From Pasteurella atlantica (GTDB taxonomy: Bacteria > Pseudomonadota > Gammaproteobacteria > Enterobacterales > Pasteurellaceae), in NCBI RefSeq assembly GCF_963693435.1, contig NZ_OY856306.1, forward strand, positions 1,674,001 through 1,738,000: DNA of 64,000 nucleotides. Direction: 5' to 3'. How positions within the stretch are numbered: position 1 is the stretch's first letter; every line of letters starts with the position of its first letter. Of this stretch, positions 56,680 to 64,000 are shown piece after piece. The notes under the pieces were generated by a model. It saw only the letters and a program-made list of their open reading frames with translations. It was not told the origin of the DNA and made no database searches. Made by a program: the position numbers and the translations under genes.

Positions 56680-57081
56680 CTGCTCCATTCTTATTTTTCC
56701 TAGACTCTTCGCATCAAGCATGCCAGAGACAAGAGCTATAACACCTATAATTATTAGAATTTCCATAAGTACCATCTTAAATTGATTTTTAAATCGAAAA
56801 AATGAAAATTATCCAAAAAACTATTGGATCTAAATATGAACATTCAGATATCTGGGCGAAATCATATTTAAAAAACATACATATTAATAAAATAATTCAC
56901 CGTTTTGTGTTGACATATACTAATCTCAAAAACACACTTTCATCAGATCTTCATCCCAATACAATTAACCATTAGAATAGAAAAACTTTGAAACAATCCA
57001 CTCTGGTGTTTCGAACGCAATGGCAAAACGTTCTTCAGACTGTAAGAAAAATTTTCTAGGTAATCAAATAGTGTGATTTAC

Positions 57082-57100
57082 AGTCACGATTAGTGTGACT
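57082..57100. promoter_or_regulatory. Possible operator upstream of the NLR-like gene
   Basis: AGTCAC-GATTAGT-GTGACT, 6-bp perfect arms with a 7-bp spacer, and a further direct copy of AGTGTGA just before it. It lies 172 bp upstream of the start. The rest of 56776-57271 is non-coding in my reading, with a TTGACA at 56920-56925 and no other gene. Confidence 0.35.
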
Positions 57101-57257
57101 ATAATGGTCTAATTTATGTAGACTATTTTAGGGTTAACCGCCGCAATAATTCATTATTCTCAATAACAGTATAATAATAGTAATGGAATCGAAGTCTTTT
57201 AAAAACACAGACTTGCCAAGTTTAATCACATAGCAAAGAATTTTATATCTAAAAGTA

Positions 57258-57271
57258 AATGGGGGGGTATT
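57258..57271 (+). promoter_or_regulatory. G7 homopolymer at the translation start of the NLR-like gene
   Basis: Seven consecutive G ending five bases before the ATG (ATGGGGGGGTATTATGG). The run can act as the ribosome site. An ATG directly before it lies 13 nt upstream of the main ATG, out of frame by one, and a one-base loss would place it in frame. Confidence 0.5.
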
Positions 57272-60200
57272 ATGGAAGGGGTGAAAACTATAAAAATTTT
57301 TCTAGCATCTTCAAATGAATTAAAAAAAGATCGTGAAAATTTTGAGATATTTATCGGTCGCAAAAATAAGATTTATAACAATCAAGGTATTTTCCTAGAA
57401 TTAAGAATTTGGGAGGATTTTAATGACTCGATATCGTCAACTAGAAAACAAAATGACTATAATGAAGCAATTAAAGATAGTGATATTTTACTGTGTTTAT
57501 TTCATACAAAAGTTGGAAGATTTACGGAAGAAGAATTTGATGAAGCATTTTCTGAATTTAAGAGAAAGGGAAAGCCTGCTATCTACACTTATTTTAAAAC
57601 TGAAGCAGTTAATTTGAATTCATTAAATAGAGAAGATATGAATAGTCTTTGGGATTTTCAGGAAAAACTTGCATCATTAGGGCATTTTTATACGTTGTAT
57701 ACTAATACTGATTATTTACTTAATCAATTTAGTAATCAACTAGAGAAGTATATAACTACACATCTTATTTGTCCGGCCAAAAGTACTTCTTCATTAATAA
57801 AAAATAGATATTTAAATTTAGTCCCACAATATAATTGTCACTCTTTACTTGGGAGAAAAGAAAAGCTAGATGAAATAGATACAGTTTTAATGGGATCAAA
57901 GAAATTAGTGATATTATCAGGAATAGAAGGAATTGGTAAGACAACTATAAGTTTAGCATATTGTAATACTTCTAACTTTATGGAGAAATATCACCATATT
58001 GCATGGGTCACAGTCAACGATAATTTACAAAGTGATTTGATGCATCAATTATCCAATAAGAAAACAGGGTTTGAGTATTCTGCAGATTTAGACCTTGAAA
58101 AGAATTTTTATAATTTAAAGACATCTTTATCAATGCTGGAAGGAAAGAATCTACTAATAATAGATAATGTTAATGATTCTCGACAATTAATGAATATTAA
58201 AAGTATGTTGGAGAGTTTACGTTGGAACATCCTTATTACTTCTAAAGCTGAATTTGATGAATGTGAAATTATTCATCTTGATACATTAAATTTTCAGGAT
58301 TGTAAAAAACTATTTTTAGAATATTACAAAAAAAAGGACAGTAGTGATGAAGTATTAAAACTTATTTTTAAGGAAATTAATTATCATACTCTATTTATAA
58401 TATTACTGGCTAAAGCTTTAAACAAGCATCCTCTTTCAAATATGAAAGGAATTAAAAATAATCAAGATGCAAGATATTTTTTAACCGAACAGCTACTCAA
58501 AAATAAAATTTCTATCAGTAATCCCAGTCTAATTAGTGCAGAAAATAACTTACTAGGCCATCTTATGGCTCTTTTTGATCTTGAGTCTTTAAGCCCAAAT
58601 GAACAAAAATATTTAGTGTACTTTTCAGTTTTACCTTATAGCGATATATCTATTAATGATTTACTCAAGATTTTTCAAATAAAAGAAGAGAATCTGGTTG
58701 ATTTTATAAATATTTTAAATGATTTAGTTATTAAAGGATTGTTGACACAAAATAATTTAGAAAATGAAATTGATATGGTTATTGCATATAAATGCCATCC
58801 ATTAATTCAGGAAGTAGTTAGAGAGAAATTGGATATTTCTGCTAAGAATTTAAATGATTTACTTCAATTTTTTATAAATAAAATTGAAATAAGACCAGAT
58901 ACCAACTGGATAGAAAGTAAACCTTATATGACATATATTGATGAAATCATTATCAATATAAAGGAGTATAATTTCAATTATGCAAAACTTTTAAGAGAGT
59001 ATGCACGACTACTTGAAAAGTTTAGCCTTTTTGAAAAAGCTATAAAATGTGCAGAAGACTCTTTGGCATTAATGGAAGTAGATAAAAGTTGTGATCAATT
59101 AGAAATTGCAAAAACATATATGGTGGTTGGAAATTGTTATTCTAGAAATGGATATTTTAATCAAGGATTAGAGAAACAATTAAAAACTAAGGACTTAATA
59201 GACAAATTAGAGAATCATCCTAATATAGAATTAGGACGATTATATATATTGTTGATGATAAATTATAGAGATCTAGCTGAGTATGATATGTCTGTTAAGT
59301 ATGCTAGAAAAGCAATAAGTATATTAAAACAAGATAAAGAAATGGAATCTCAGTTAGAGTTAGCTCGAGCTTATGATCTTTTGGGTTTTACTTATAGTAA
59401 ATGGGGGTTAAAGCTAAATGATAATAATAAATATCGGCTTGCTTTATTTTATCGGTTATTAGGTTTTAGAATTAGACGTAAGTATTTAGCTGAAGAACAT
59501 CCATATTATGGCGGTTCATTAAATAATATAGGGAAGATGTATTTACAATTAAATAAACTTAATAAAGCCTCCAAATATCATAAAAAATCATTAGATAATA
59601 AAGTTAAAAATTATGGAGAATATCATCCATCAACAGCATTCGCATATAATAATTTGAGTCGAATATATTTACAAAAAAAGGATTTTGATATTGCTATGAA
59701 GTATTGCGATCAAGCAAGTCAATGTATAGAAGGAAAATTACATGAACATCATCCTCGTATAGCAATTAATAAAACAATCAGAGCAAAAATATATTTTTGT
59801 AAAAATGAACTGGATAAGGCATTAGAATATGTAGTGAAGGCATTACTAATCCAAAAAAAGATTCAAAAAAATACTAAAAATGCTGATTACCAAGAAGCGT
59901 TTATATTATGGCAAAAAATAAAGTTTGCTATTTTAGAAAGAGAGTATTGGGATTTTAAAAGAACAATAAATTTGATAAAAGATATTACTCCACTAAATCT
60001 CAATCAAGAAAAAGAGCAGTTTATTGCTAAATTTAGACAAAACCAAAAATATAATCCTATTTTTAAGTATTGTAATAGCAGGGATAATTCAGAGGTAATA
60101 GAAAAACTACAAATTTTTTATAAACAATTTTCAGATATAAACTTTTGTTTATCAGAACTGTATAAAATAAGTATCAATAAAGATATTGAATGGTTGACTC

Positions 60201-61003
60201 ATTTTGAAAATAAAGGCGTGACATTCAATAATTGGTTATCATCACTTTATGGAAAGCCAAAAGATGAGGATATACAACAAGCATTAGATATTTTAAAAAC
60301 ATATAATTGTACGCTTAATAAGAATGAAGAGCAGATATCTGCGGTTGAGGCTCAAAGATTTATCACTTCTAAATTAGAGATGTGTGGATATAACTGGAAA
60401 GTAACAATTCAGAATATGTCGGCAAAAATGTCTGTTAGTAGCTTGGAACAAACCTTAAACATAAAAGATAGTGCTACATTTACTCTGAGTGAAATTGAGC
60501 GTTTATATGTTCATGAAATAGAAACTCATATATTACGAAATGAGAATGGAAAAAAACAAAAATATGAAATTTTTTCAATAGGTTTTCCAAATTATCTTGC
60601 TACAGAAGAAGGTTTAGCAACATTAGCTGAGGAGAGAAATCACTTAAGAAGTAAATATGATGAAATGAAATATGCTCTCAGACTTATTCTATGCGATAAG
60701 TGCTTAACAACCGATTTTTGGGATTTATTTATATTTGTAAAGCAATATATTACTAATGATAGTGATGCTTTTGATATGGTAGCAAGAATTAAAAGAGGCT
60801 TGGAAAATACGGCTTTATTCGGAGGATATACTAAAGATCAAGTTTATTTTTCTGGATATAATCAGCTAAAACTCTTACCTAATGAAATATTGAAAAAGCT
60901 ATATATAGGTAAAGTTGGTATAGAAGATTTAGATTTACTTTTAAAACTTGATAGTAATGATTTAGATTATAATATAAAAATACCTGATTGGTTAGATGAA
61001 TAG
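57272..61003 (+). CDS. NLR-like STAND NTPase with DUF4062-like N-terminus, TPRs and a DUF1704-type metallopeptidase C-terminus
   Basis: 1243 residues. Domains in order: (1) about 5-165, a Rossmann-like domain of DUF4062/TIR-like type (KIFLASSNELKKDRENFEIF, then ELRIWEDF and LLCLFHTKVGRFTEEEFDEA). (2) about 190-530, an NB-ARC/STAND NTPase with Walker A GIEGIGKT (217-224), Walker B LLIIDNV with D298, and a CHPLIQEVV winged-helix segment at 508. (3) about 570-900, TPR repeats (e.g. YYGGSLNNIGKMYLQLNKLN; HPSTAFAYNNLSRIYLQKKD). (4) about 1015-1235, DUF1704/tyrosine-carboxypeptidase-like domain with HEIETH (1081-1086), TEEGLA (1111-1116, the QEGLA position) and GGYTKDQVYFSG. No signal or membrane segment. 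The domain set is that of bacterial NLR/Avs-like anti-phage proteins, but a DUF1704 partner is unusual. Single gene, next to IS-scarred DNA. Function inferred, not shown. Confidence 0.8.
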   Translation: MEGVKTIKIFLASSNELKKDRENFEIFIGRKNKIYNNQGIFLELRIWEDFNDSISSTRKQNDYNEAIKDSDILLCLFHTKVGRFTEEEFDEAFSEFKRKGKPAIYTYFKTEAVNLNSLNREDMNSLWDFQEKLASLGHFYTLYTNTDYLLNQFSNQLEKYITTHLICPAKSTSSLIKNRYLNLVPQYNCHSLLGRKEKLDEIDTVLMGSKKLVILSGIEGIGKTTISLAYCNTSNFMEKYHHIAWVTVNDNLQSDLMHQLSNKKTGFEYSADLDLEKNFYNLKTSLSMLEGKNLLIIDNVNDSRQLMNIKSMLESLRWNILITSKAEFDECEIIHLDTLNFQDCKKLFLEYYKKKDSSDEVLKLIFKEINYHTLFIILLAKALNKHPLSNMKGIKNNQDARYFLTEQLLKNKISISNPSLISAENNLLGHLMALFDLESLSPNEQKYLVYFSVLPYSDISINDLLKIFQIKEENLVDFINILNDLVIKGLLTQNNLENEIDMVIAYKCHPLIQEVVREKLDISAKNLNDLLQFFINKIEIRPDTNWIESKPYMTYIDEIIINIKEYNFNYAKLLREYARLLEKFSLFEKAIKCAEDSLALMEVDKSCDQLEIAKTYMVVGNCYSRNGYFNQGLEKQLKTKDLIDKLENHPNIELGRLYILLMINYRDLAEYDMSVKYARKAISILKQDKEMESQLELARAYDLLGFTYSKWGLKLNDNNKYRLALFYRLLGFRIRRKYLAEEHPYYGGSLNNIGKMYLQLNKLNKASKYHKKSLDNKVKNYGEYHPSTAFAYNNLSRIYLQKKDFDIAMKYCDQASQCIEGKLHEHHPRIAINKTIRAKIYFCKNELDKALEYVVKALLIQKKIQKNTKNADYQEAFILWQKIKFAILEREYWDFKRTINLIKDITPLNLNQEKEQFIAKFRQNQKYNPIFKYCNSRDNSEVIEKLQIFYKQFSDINFCLSELYKISINKDIEWLTHFENKGVTFNNWLSSLYGKPKDEDIQQALDILKTYNCTLNKNEEQISAVEAQRFITSKLEMCGYNWKVTIQNMSAKMSVSSLEQTLNIKDSATFTLSEIERLYVHEIETHILRNENGKKQKYEIFSIGFPNYLATEEGLATLAEERNHLRSKYDEMKYALRLILCDKCLTTDFWDLFIFVKQYITNDSDAFDMVARIKRGLENTALFGGYTKDQVYFSGYNQLKLLPNEILKKLYIGKVGIEDLDLLLKLDSNDLDYNIKIPDWLDE

Positions 61004-61186
61004 AATCCTTATACCGGATTATAAGTAATAAAATTTTAGTGATATATTTTAAGACTTAATCGCTACATTAAAAATTATTTTTAAAGTATCCCTTAAGCCT
61101 TGTTTAAATATAACGATATGGTAAGACCTACTTTGGGAAATTTCGGCATCATGAACAAAAAGGTAGATAAAAATAATATTTATTTT

Positions 61187-61681
61187 TTACTTTCCCAAAA
61201 CAATATAATCCAGCGGCATATCCCAACTTTCAACAGGTAGTTTTTCTACTTGTTGGCACTGATGAGCCAGTCCTATACTAATTAAATTGGGAGGTGCTTG
61301 AGCAAAGGTTCGGTCATAAAATCCGCCTCCCATTCCTAAGCGATTGCCTTTTTTATCACAAGCGACTAAGGGGGAAAAAATGATGTCTAATTCACTTAAT
61401 GGCAATACTTTTCTCACACCTAATTGGGGTTCAATAATACCAAAGCGGTTAGATCTTAATGATTTTTTGTAATTTTTATCATACTTAAGAAATAATAAAT
61501 GTCCTTTTGAAAAAGGGTGTAATACGGGTAAGTAAATTTGTTTACCCTGCTCTAATAATTTATCCATCAAAGGTAATGGTGAAATTTCACCGTCAAAGGG
61601 CAAATAAAAGGCTAATTTTGTTACATTATATTTTCCAATTAAATCTAGGTTTTGTAAAAAATGTTCAATATCATACCGCTT
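61187..61681 (-). pseudogene. fau: 5'-truncated 5-formyltetrahydrofolate cyclo-ligase (fau/ygfA)
   Basis: An open frame from a TTG at 61603 gives 138 residues: PFDGEISPLPLMDKLLEQGK, NRFGIIEPQ, and the substrate/ATP loop GNRLGMGGGFYDRT with AQAPPNLISIGLAHQCQQVE. Homology continues upstream without a start (YDIEHFLQNLDLIGKYNVTK then LAFYLPFDGE) to an in-frame stop near 61690. The enzyme is normally about 180-200 residues, and the N-terminal RxxRR region that takes part in ATP binding is absent. The gnd terminator follows directly, so the 5' end is lost, not displaced nearby. An uptake-signal core sits at the break. Probably inactive. Confidence 0.75.
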
Positions 61682-61712
61682 GTATTACTTTAAACCGACT
61701 TTAATTATTTAT

Positions 61713-61743
61713 AAAAAAGCGAGCAAATTTATTCTCTGCTCGC
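61713..61743 (-). terminator. Terminator of gnd
   Basis: Stem GCGAGCA/TGCTCGC (61719-61725 with 61737-61743), 11-nt loop, followed on the minus strand by TTTTTTAT. It lies 27 bp past the gnd stop. Confidence 0.85.
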
Positions 61744-61769
61744 TATATTTAGTTTATTAAAATGAAATA

Positions 61770-63218
61770 CTACACATCATAAGTGGTTGAAGCCACATCT
61801 CCGCCACGACCTGTCCAGTTAGTATGGAAGAATTCGCCACGAGCTTTGTCGATACGCTCATAAGTATGAGCCCCAAAGTAGTCACGTTGAGCTTGTAACA
61901 AGTTTGCTGGTAAACGTGCCGAAGTGTAACCATCTAAGAAGGTAATCGCAGATGTCATACAAGGCATTGGGATACCTGTTTCGATAGATTTCGCTACCAC
62001 TTTACGCCAATCTGCTTGGCTATTTTCTAAAATATCTTTGAAATATTTATCTGAGCCTAAGAAAATTAAATCAGGGTTTGCTTCATAGGCATCACGGATA
62101 TTCCCTAAGAATGCACTACGAATAATACAGCCTTCACGCCATAATAATGCCGTATTACCATAGCTAATATTCCAACCAAACTCTTCTGACGCTTGACGAA
62201 TCAACATAAAGCCTTGTGCATAAGAGATGATTTTTGACGCTAATAATGCTTTACGAACGGCTTCAATCCACTGTGCTTTGTCGCCTTCTACTTTGCCCAC
62301 AGTTTTGTTGAATAATTTTGACGCTTCAACACGTTGTTCTTTAAATGAAGACACACAACGAGCGAATACAGATTCAGTGATTAAAGTTAAAGGAATACCA
62401 AAGTCTAATGCATTGATACCTGTCCATTTACCTGTCCCTTTTTGCCCAGCAGTATCAAGGATTTTATCCACTAAACGGCTACCGTCTTCGTCTTTATAGC
62501 CTAAGATCTCTGCTGTAATATCAATTAAATAGCTGTCTAATTCTGTTTTACGCCATTCATTGAACGTCGCTTCTAATTCATCATCAGATAAACCTACGCC
62601 TTCTTTTAAGAATTGGTATGCTTCACAAATTAACTGCATATCGCCATATTCGATACCGTTGTGAACCATTTTTACAAAATGACCTGCACCGTCTTGACCA
62701 ACCCAATCACAACAAGGTTCGCCTGCTGGCGTTTTTGCTGAAATAGCTTGTAACACAGGTTTAACAAAAGGCCACGCTTCTTCGTGACCACCTGGCATAA
62801 TTGAAGGTCCAAATCTTGCTCCTTCTTCACCACCAGAAACACCTGTTCCAATAAAGCGAATGCCTTTTTCACGAAGTTCTACCACTCGACGGTTTGTATC
62901 TGGGTAGTTTGAGTTACCGCCATCAATGATGATATCGCCTTCGTCTAAGTATGGTACTAAGCTGTTGATAAATTTATCAACCACTTCGCCTGCACGCACC
63001 ATCAACATAATACGGCGTGGTTTTTCTAATTTATCCGCCAAATCTTGCAAAGAATACGCACCAATAATATTCGTACCTTTCGCTTCGTTATTTAAGAAAT
63101 CATCGACTTTTGAAGTGGTACGGTTATACGCTACCACTTTAAAACCGTGATCGTTCATATTTAAAATTAGGTTTTGTCCCATTACGGCTAAGCCAATAAC
63201 ACCAATATCACCTTTCAT
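61770..63218 (-). CDS. gnd: 6-phosphogluconate dehydrogenase, decarboxylating
   Basis: 482 residues, the standard length of the long type. N-terminal Rossmann motif IGVIGLAVMGQNLILNM and NRT for NADP. The active-site region has GTGVSGGEEGARFGPSIMPG, FVKMVHNGIEYGDMQLI carrying the catalytic lysine and asparagine, and the C-terminal tail HTNWTGRGGDVASTTYDV. Oxidative pentose-phosphate step giving ribulose-5-phosphate and NADPH. Monocistronic with its own terminator. Confidence 0.97.
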   Translation of the reverse strand: MKGDIGVIGLAVMGQNLILNMNDHGFKVVAYNRTTSKVDDFLNNEAKGTNIIGAYSLQDLADKLEKPRRIMLMVRAGEVVDKFINSLVPYLDEGDIIIDGGNSNYPDTNRRVVELREKGIRFIGTGVSGGEEGARFGPSIMPGGHEEAWPFVKPVLQAISAKTPAGEPCCDWVGQDGAGHFVKMVHNGIEYGDMQLICEAYQFLKEGVGLSDDELEATFNEWRKTELDSYLIDITAEILGYKDEDGSRLVDKILDTAGQKGTGKWTGINALDFGIPLTLITESVFARCVSSFKEQRVEASKLFNKTVGKVEGDKAQWIEAVRKALLASKIISYAQGFMLIRQASEEFGWNISYGNTALLWREGCIIRSAFLGNIRDAYEANPDLIFLGSDKYFKDILENSQADWRKVVAKSIETGIPMPCMTSAITFLDGYTSARLPANLLQAQRDYFGAHTYERIDKARGEFFHTNWTGRGGDVASTTYDV

Positions 63219-63307
63219 TTTTGCTCCTCGTTTTGTTTGAAGTTTAAATTTGTTTCCCTTTAAGCAGTATGATCCTTATCAAAATTTGCAAATTTTTGTA
63301 ATAATGT

Positions 63308-63317
63308 GACCGCTTGT
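63308..63317 (-). repeat. DNA uptake signal sequence, Apl type
   Basis: ACAAGCGGTC on the minus strand in the gap upstream of gnd, near a TTTGCAAATTTTT block. Confidence 0.75.
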
Positions 63318-63326
63318 TTAATTCTT

Positions 63327-63432
63327 TTGTAGGGGAGGATTAGGCATAGCCGTATATCCTCCCACTTTTGTAAATTTACTAATTAACGGAAGGATATTTC
63401 ACTCGCTCTGCGAGTTCAATCCTCCCCTACAA
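63327..63432. repeat. 106-bp MITE-like element with 15-bp perfect terminal inverted repeats
   Basis: TTGTAGGGGAGGATT at 63327-63341 and its exact inverse AATCCTCCCCTACAA at 63418-63432. The inside contains two smaller palindromes (GGATTAGGCATAGCCGTATATCC and TCGCTCTGCGAG). It fills the gap between gnd and the toxin gene and touches the toxin 3' end at 63433. It shares its first part with the element at 54891-54938. Confidence 0.85.
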
Positions 63433-63717
63433 TTATTTAAAAACCTGTGAATGTGTACCAATACGAGAAAGATACAAATAATCATCATCAATTTTGTAAA
63501 TCAATACTAAATCGTTAAAAATATGACAATCTCTAAAACCATCCATATTACCACTTAATGCGTGATCTCTATATTCTACTGGTAAGGGATAAGAATGTTG
63601 TAATAGATACATTACCTCAATAAATTCAGGTGTTAAACATTTTTTAGCACCCAATTTTTTGAAATCACGTTGAAAATCTTTTGTCATTACTGTTTTTAAC
63701 GGCTTTCTATTTTTCAA
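63433..63717 (-). CDS. yafQ: YafQ-family type II toxin (mRNA interferase)
   Basis: 94 residues from a TTG at 63717 (an ATG ten codons later, 63687, is also possible). RelE/YafQ pattern: FQRDFKKLGAKK, then LPVEYRDHALSGNMDGFRDC with HIFNDLVLIYKID and LSRIGTHSQVF, which places the YafQ catalytic histidines and the GxRDxHI region. It cleaves mRNA on the ribosome when free of antitoxin. It starts 3 bp after the stop of the antitoxin gene. Intact as far as visible. Confidence 0.88.
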   Translation of the reverse strand: MKNRKPLKTVMTKDFQRDFKKLGAKKCLTPEFIEVMYLLQHSYPLPVEYRDHALSGNMDGFRDCHIFNDLVLIYKIDDDYLYLSRIGTHSQVFK

Positions 63718-63720
63718 AAT

Positions 63721-64000
63721 TTAGCCCTTACATTGTCTCAATAATGCGTCTGTCAAAGTTTCATCATCTCTAACATCAACCATTTCGAAATCGCCATTTT
63801 CAATATCTTGTATTGATCTTAACGTTCTCGCATTCGGTTGATGATAATCCAAATTTACAGGAATGGTTTTAGTATGAGCGATTTCATTTAAAAACATATT
63901 CATTACCTGTGAAGGTGTTAAGCCATATTGTGCAATCACATCAAACGCTTGGTTTTTTATACTTTCAGGTACTCTAAAACTAAATGCTGAATTATTTACT
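63721..64000 (-). CDS. dinJ: DinJ/RelB-type antitoxin (partial, start beyond window)
   Basis: The frame is open to the window edge; the last 21 in-window codons read NNSAFSFRVPESIKNQAFDV, then IAQYGLTPSQVMNMFLNEIA, the ribbon-helix-helix N-terminal domain of RelB/DinJ antitoxins. A GTG at 63939 is inside that domain and is not the start. The C-terminal part (DFEMVDVRDDETLTDALLRQ) should wrap the toxin. It stops 3 bp before the toxin gene, the normal antitoxin-toxin order. Likely autorepressor of the pair. Confidence 0.85.
   Translation of the reverse strand, partial: VNNSAFSFRVPESIKNQAFDVIAQYGLTPSQVMNMFLNEIAHTKTIPVNLDYHQPNARTLRSIQDIENGDFEMVDVRDDETLTDALLRQCKG

Larger units (their letters stand above)
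55290..56775 (-). pseudogene. Small membrane zinc-finger (CxxCxGxG) gene split by an ISAs1 element
   Basis: Removing the insertion (55450-56669) and one target copy restores a minus-strand gene. It starts MVLMEILIIIGVIALVSGML (ATG at 56775; 56765 also possible), continues DAKSLGKIRMEQCDGCLGTG, and ends in VEFPEIDIGEKCAKCGGKKL with a stop at 55290. The halves join across the duplicated 10 bp. In addition the reading frame shifts by one base at an A5 run right after GTGK, so even without the insertion sequence the gene is broken. It would be about 90 residues: one membrane helix and a DnaJ-like CxxCxGxG...CxxCGG zinc finger. Confidence 0.7.

Noticed and set aside
63721-63939. 72-residue antitoxin starting at a GTG
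   Set aside because: The frame continues to the window edge with a clear ribbon-helix-helix start (SFRVPESIKNQAFDVIAQYG), so the GTG is internal.

Overview
The window looks like a chromosomal segment of a Pasteurellaceae bacterium. The DNA is AT-rich. It carries several copies of the uptake signal ACAAGCGGTC, often followed by a TTTGCAAA block; this is the form typical of the Actinobacillus pleuropneumoniae/Mannheimia/Bibersteinia side of the family rather than the H. influenzae form. Most proteins are close to H. influenzae or E. coli types (sapAB, lysC, rseC, pheST-ihfA, paeA/ytfL, ybeY, ppx, tna, mod, dinB, nspC, priA, acrRAB, zapA-6S RNA, serS, smpB, rmuC, rng, ycaO, gnd). I cannot name the species.

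Layout. 1-9 kb: 3' part of the sap peptide-uptake operon, then lysC, rseC, and a leftward pheS-pheT-ihfA-nlpC run preceded by tRNA-Val(GAC). 9.2-11.6 kb: an unusual two-gene unit, a trypsin-like protease with a zinc ribbon and a tail-anchored partner. 11.6-20.5 kb: carboxynorspermidine dehydrogenase, then a rightward five-gene unit (MMPL-type RND exporter, LolA-like protein, outer-membrane barrel, DUF2892 protein, DsrE protein), a BASS-type transporter and an EamA exporter. 20.7-25.3 kb: paeA, ybeY, ppx, asparaginase. 25.4-28.5 kb: a complete tryptophanase operon with an unlisted tnaC leader peptide and a CRP site. 28.7-34.4 kb: molybdate transporter modABC with a short ModC, ybeZ, nucleoside hydrolase, dinB, tautomerase, then an IS630-type element with a split transposase. 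35.4-44.1 kb: nspC, priA, and an acrR-acrA-acrB efflux operon with a TetR-type operator. 44.4-54.8 kb: ygfB, zapA, 6S RNA, serS, smpB, pabA-like, a two-TM membrane protein with a 10-bp tandem repeat at its promoter, rmuC, rng, ycaO.

54.8-61.7 kb is the accessory region. It contains decayed coding remnants, an ISAs1-family insertion with perfect 10-bp target duplications inside a small zinc-finger membrane gene, and a 1243-residue STAND/NLR-like protein. That protein combines a DUF4062-like N-terminus, an NB-ARC-type NTPase, TPRs and a C-terminal DUF1704-type metallopeptidase with HEIETH and TEEGLA motifs. It is the best candidate for an undescribed defence or signalling system. Beside it is a 5'-truncated fau, a gene that normally follows zapA-6S RNA. 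The window ends with gnd, a MITE-like palindrome and a YafQ/DinJ-type toxin-antitoxin pair cut by the edge.

Themes: polyamine metabolism is spread over three sites (carboxynorspermidine dehydrogenase, NspC, PaeA). Several simple repeats sit where they could alter transcription or translation. Small palindromic repeats are frequent between genes.
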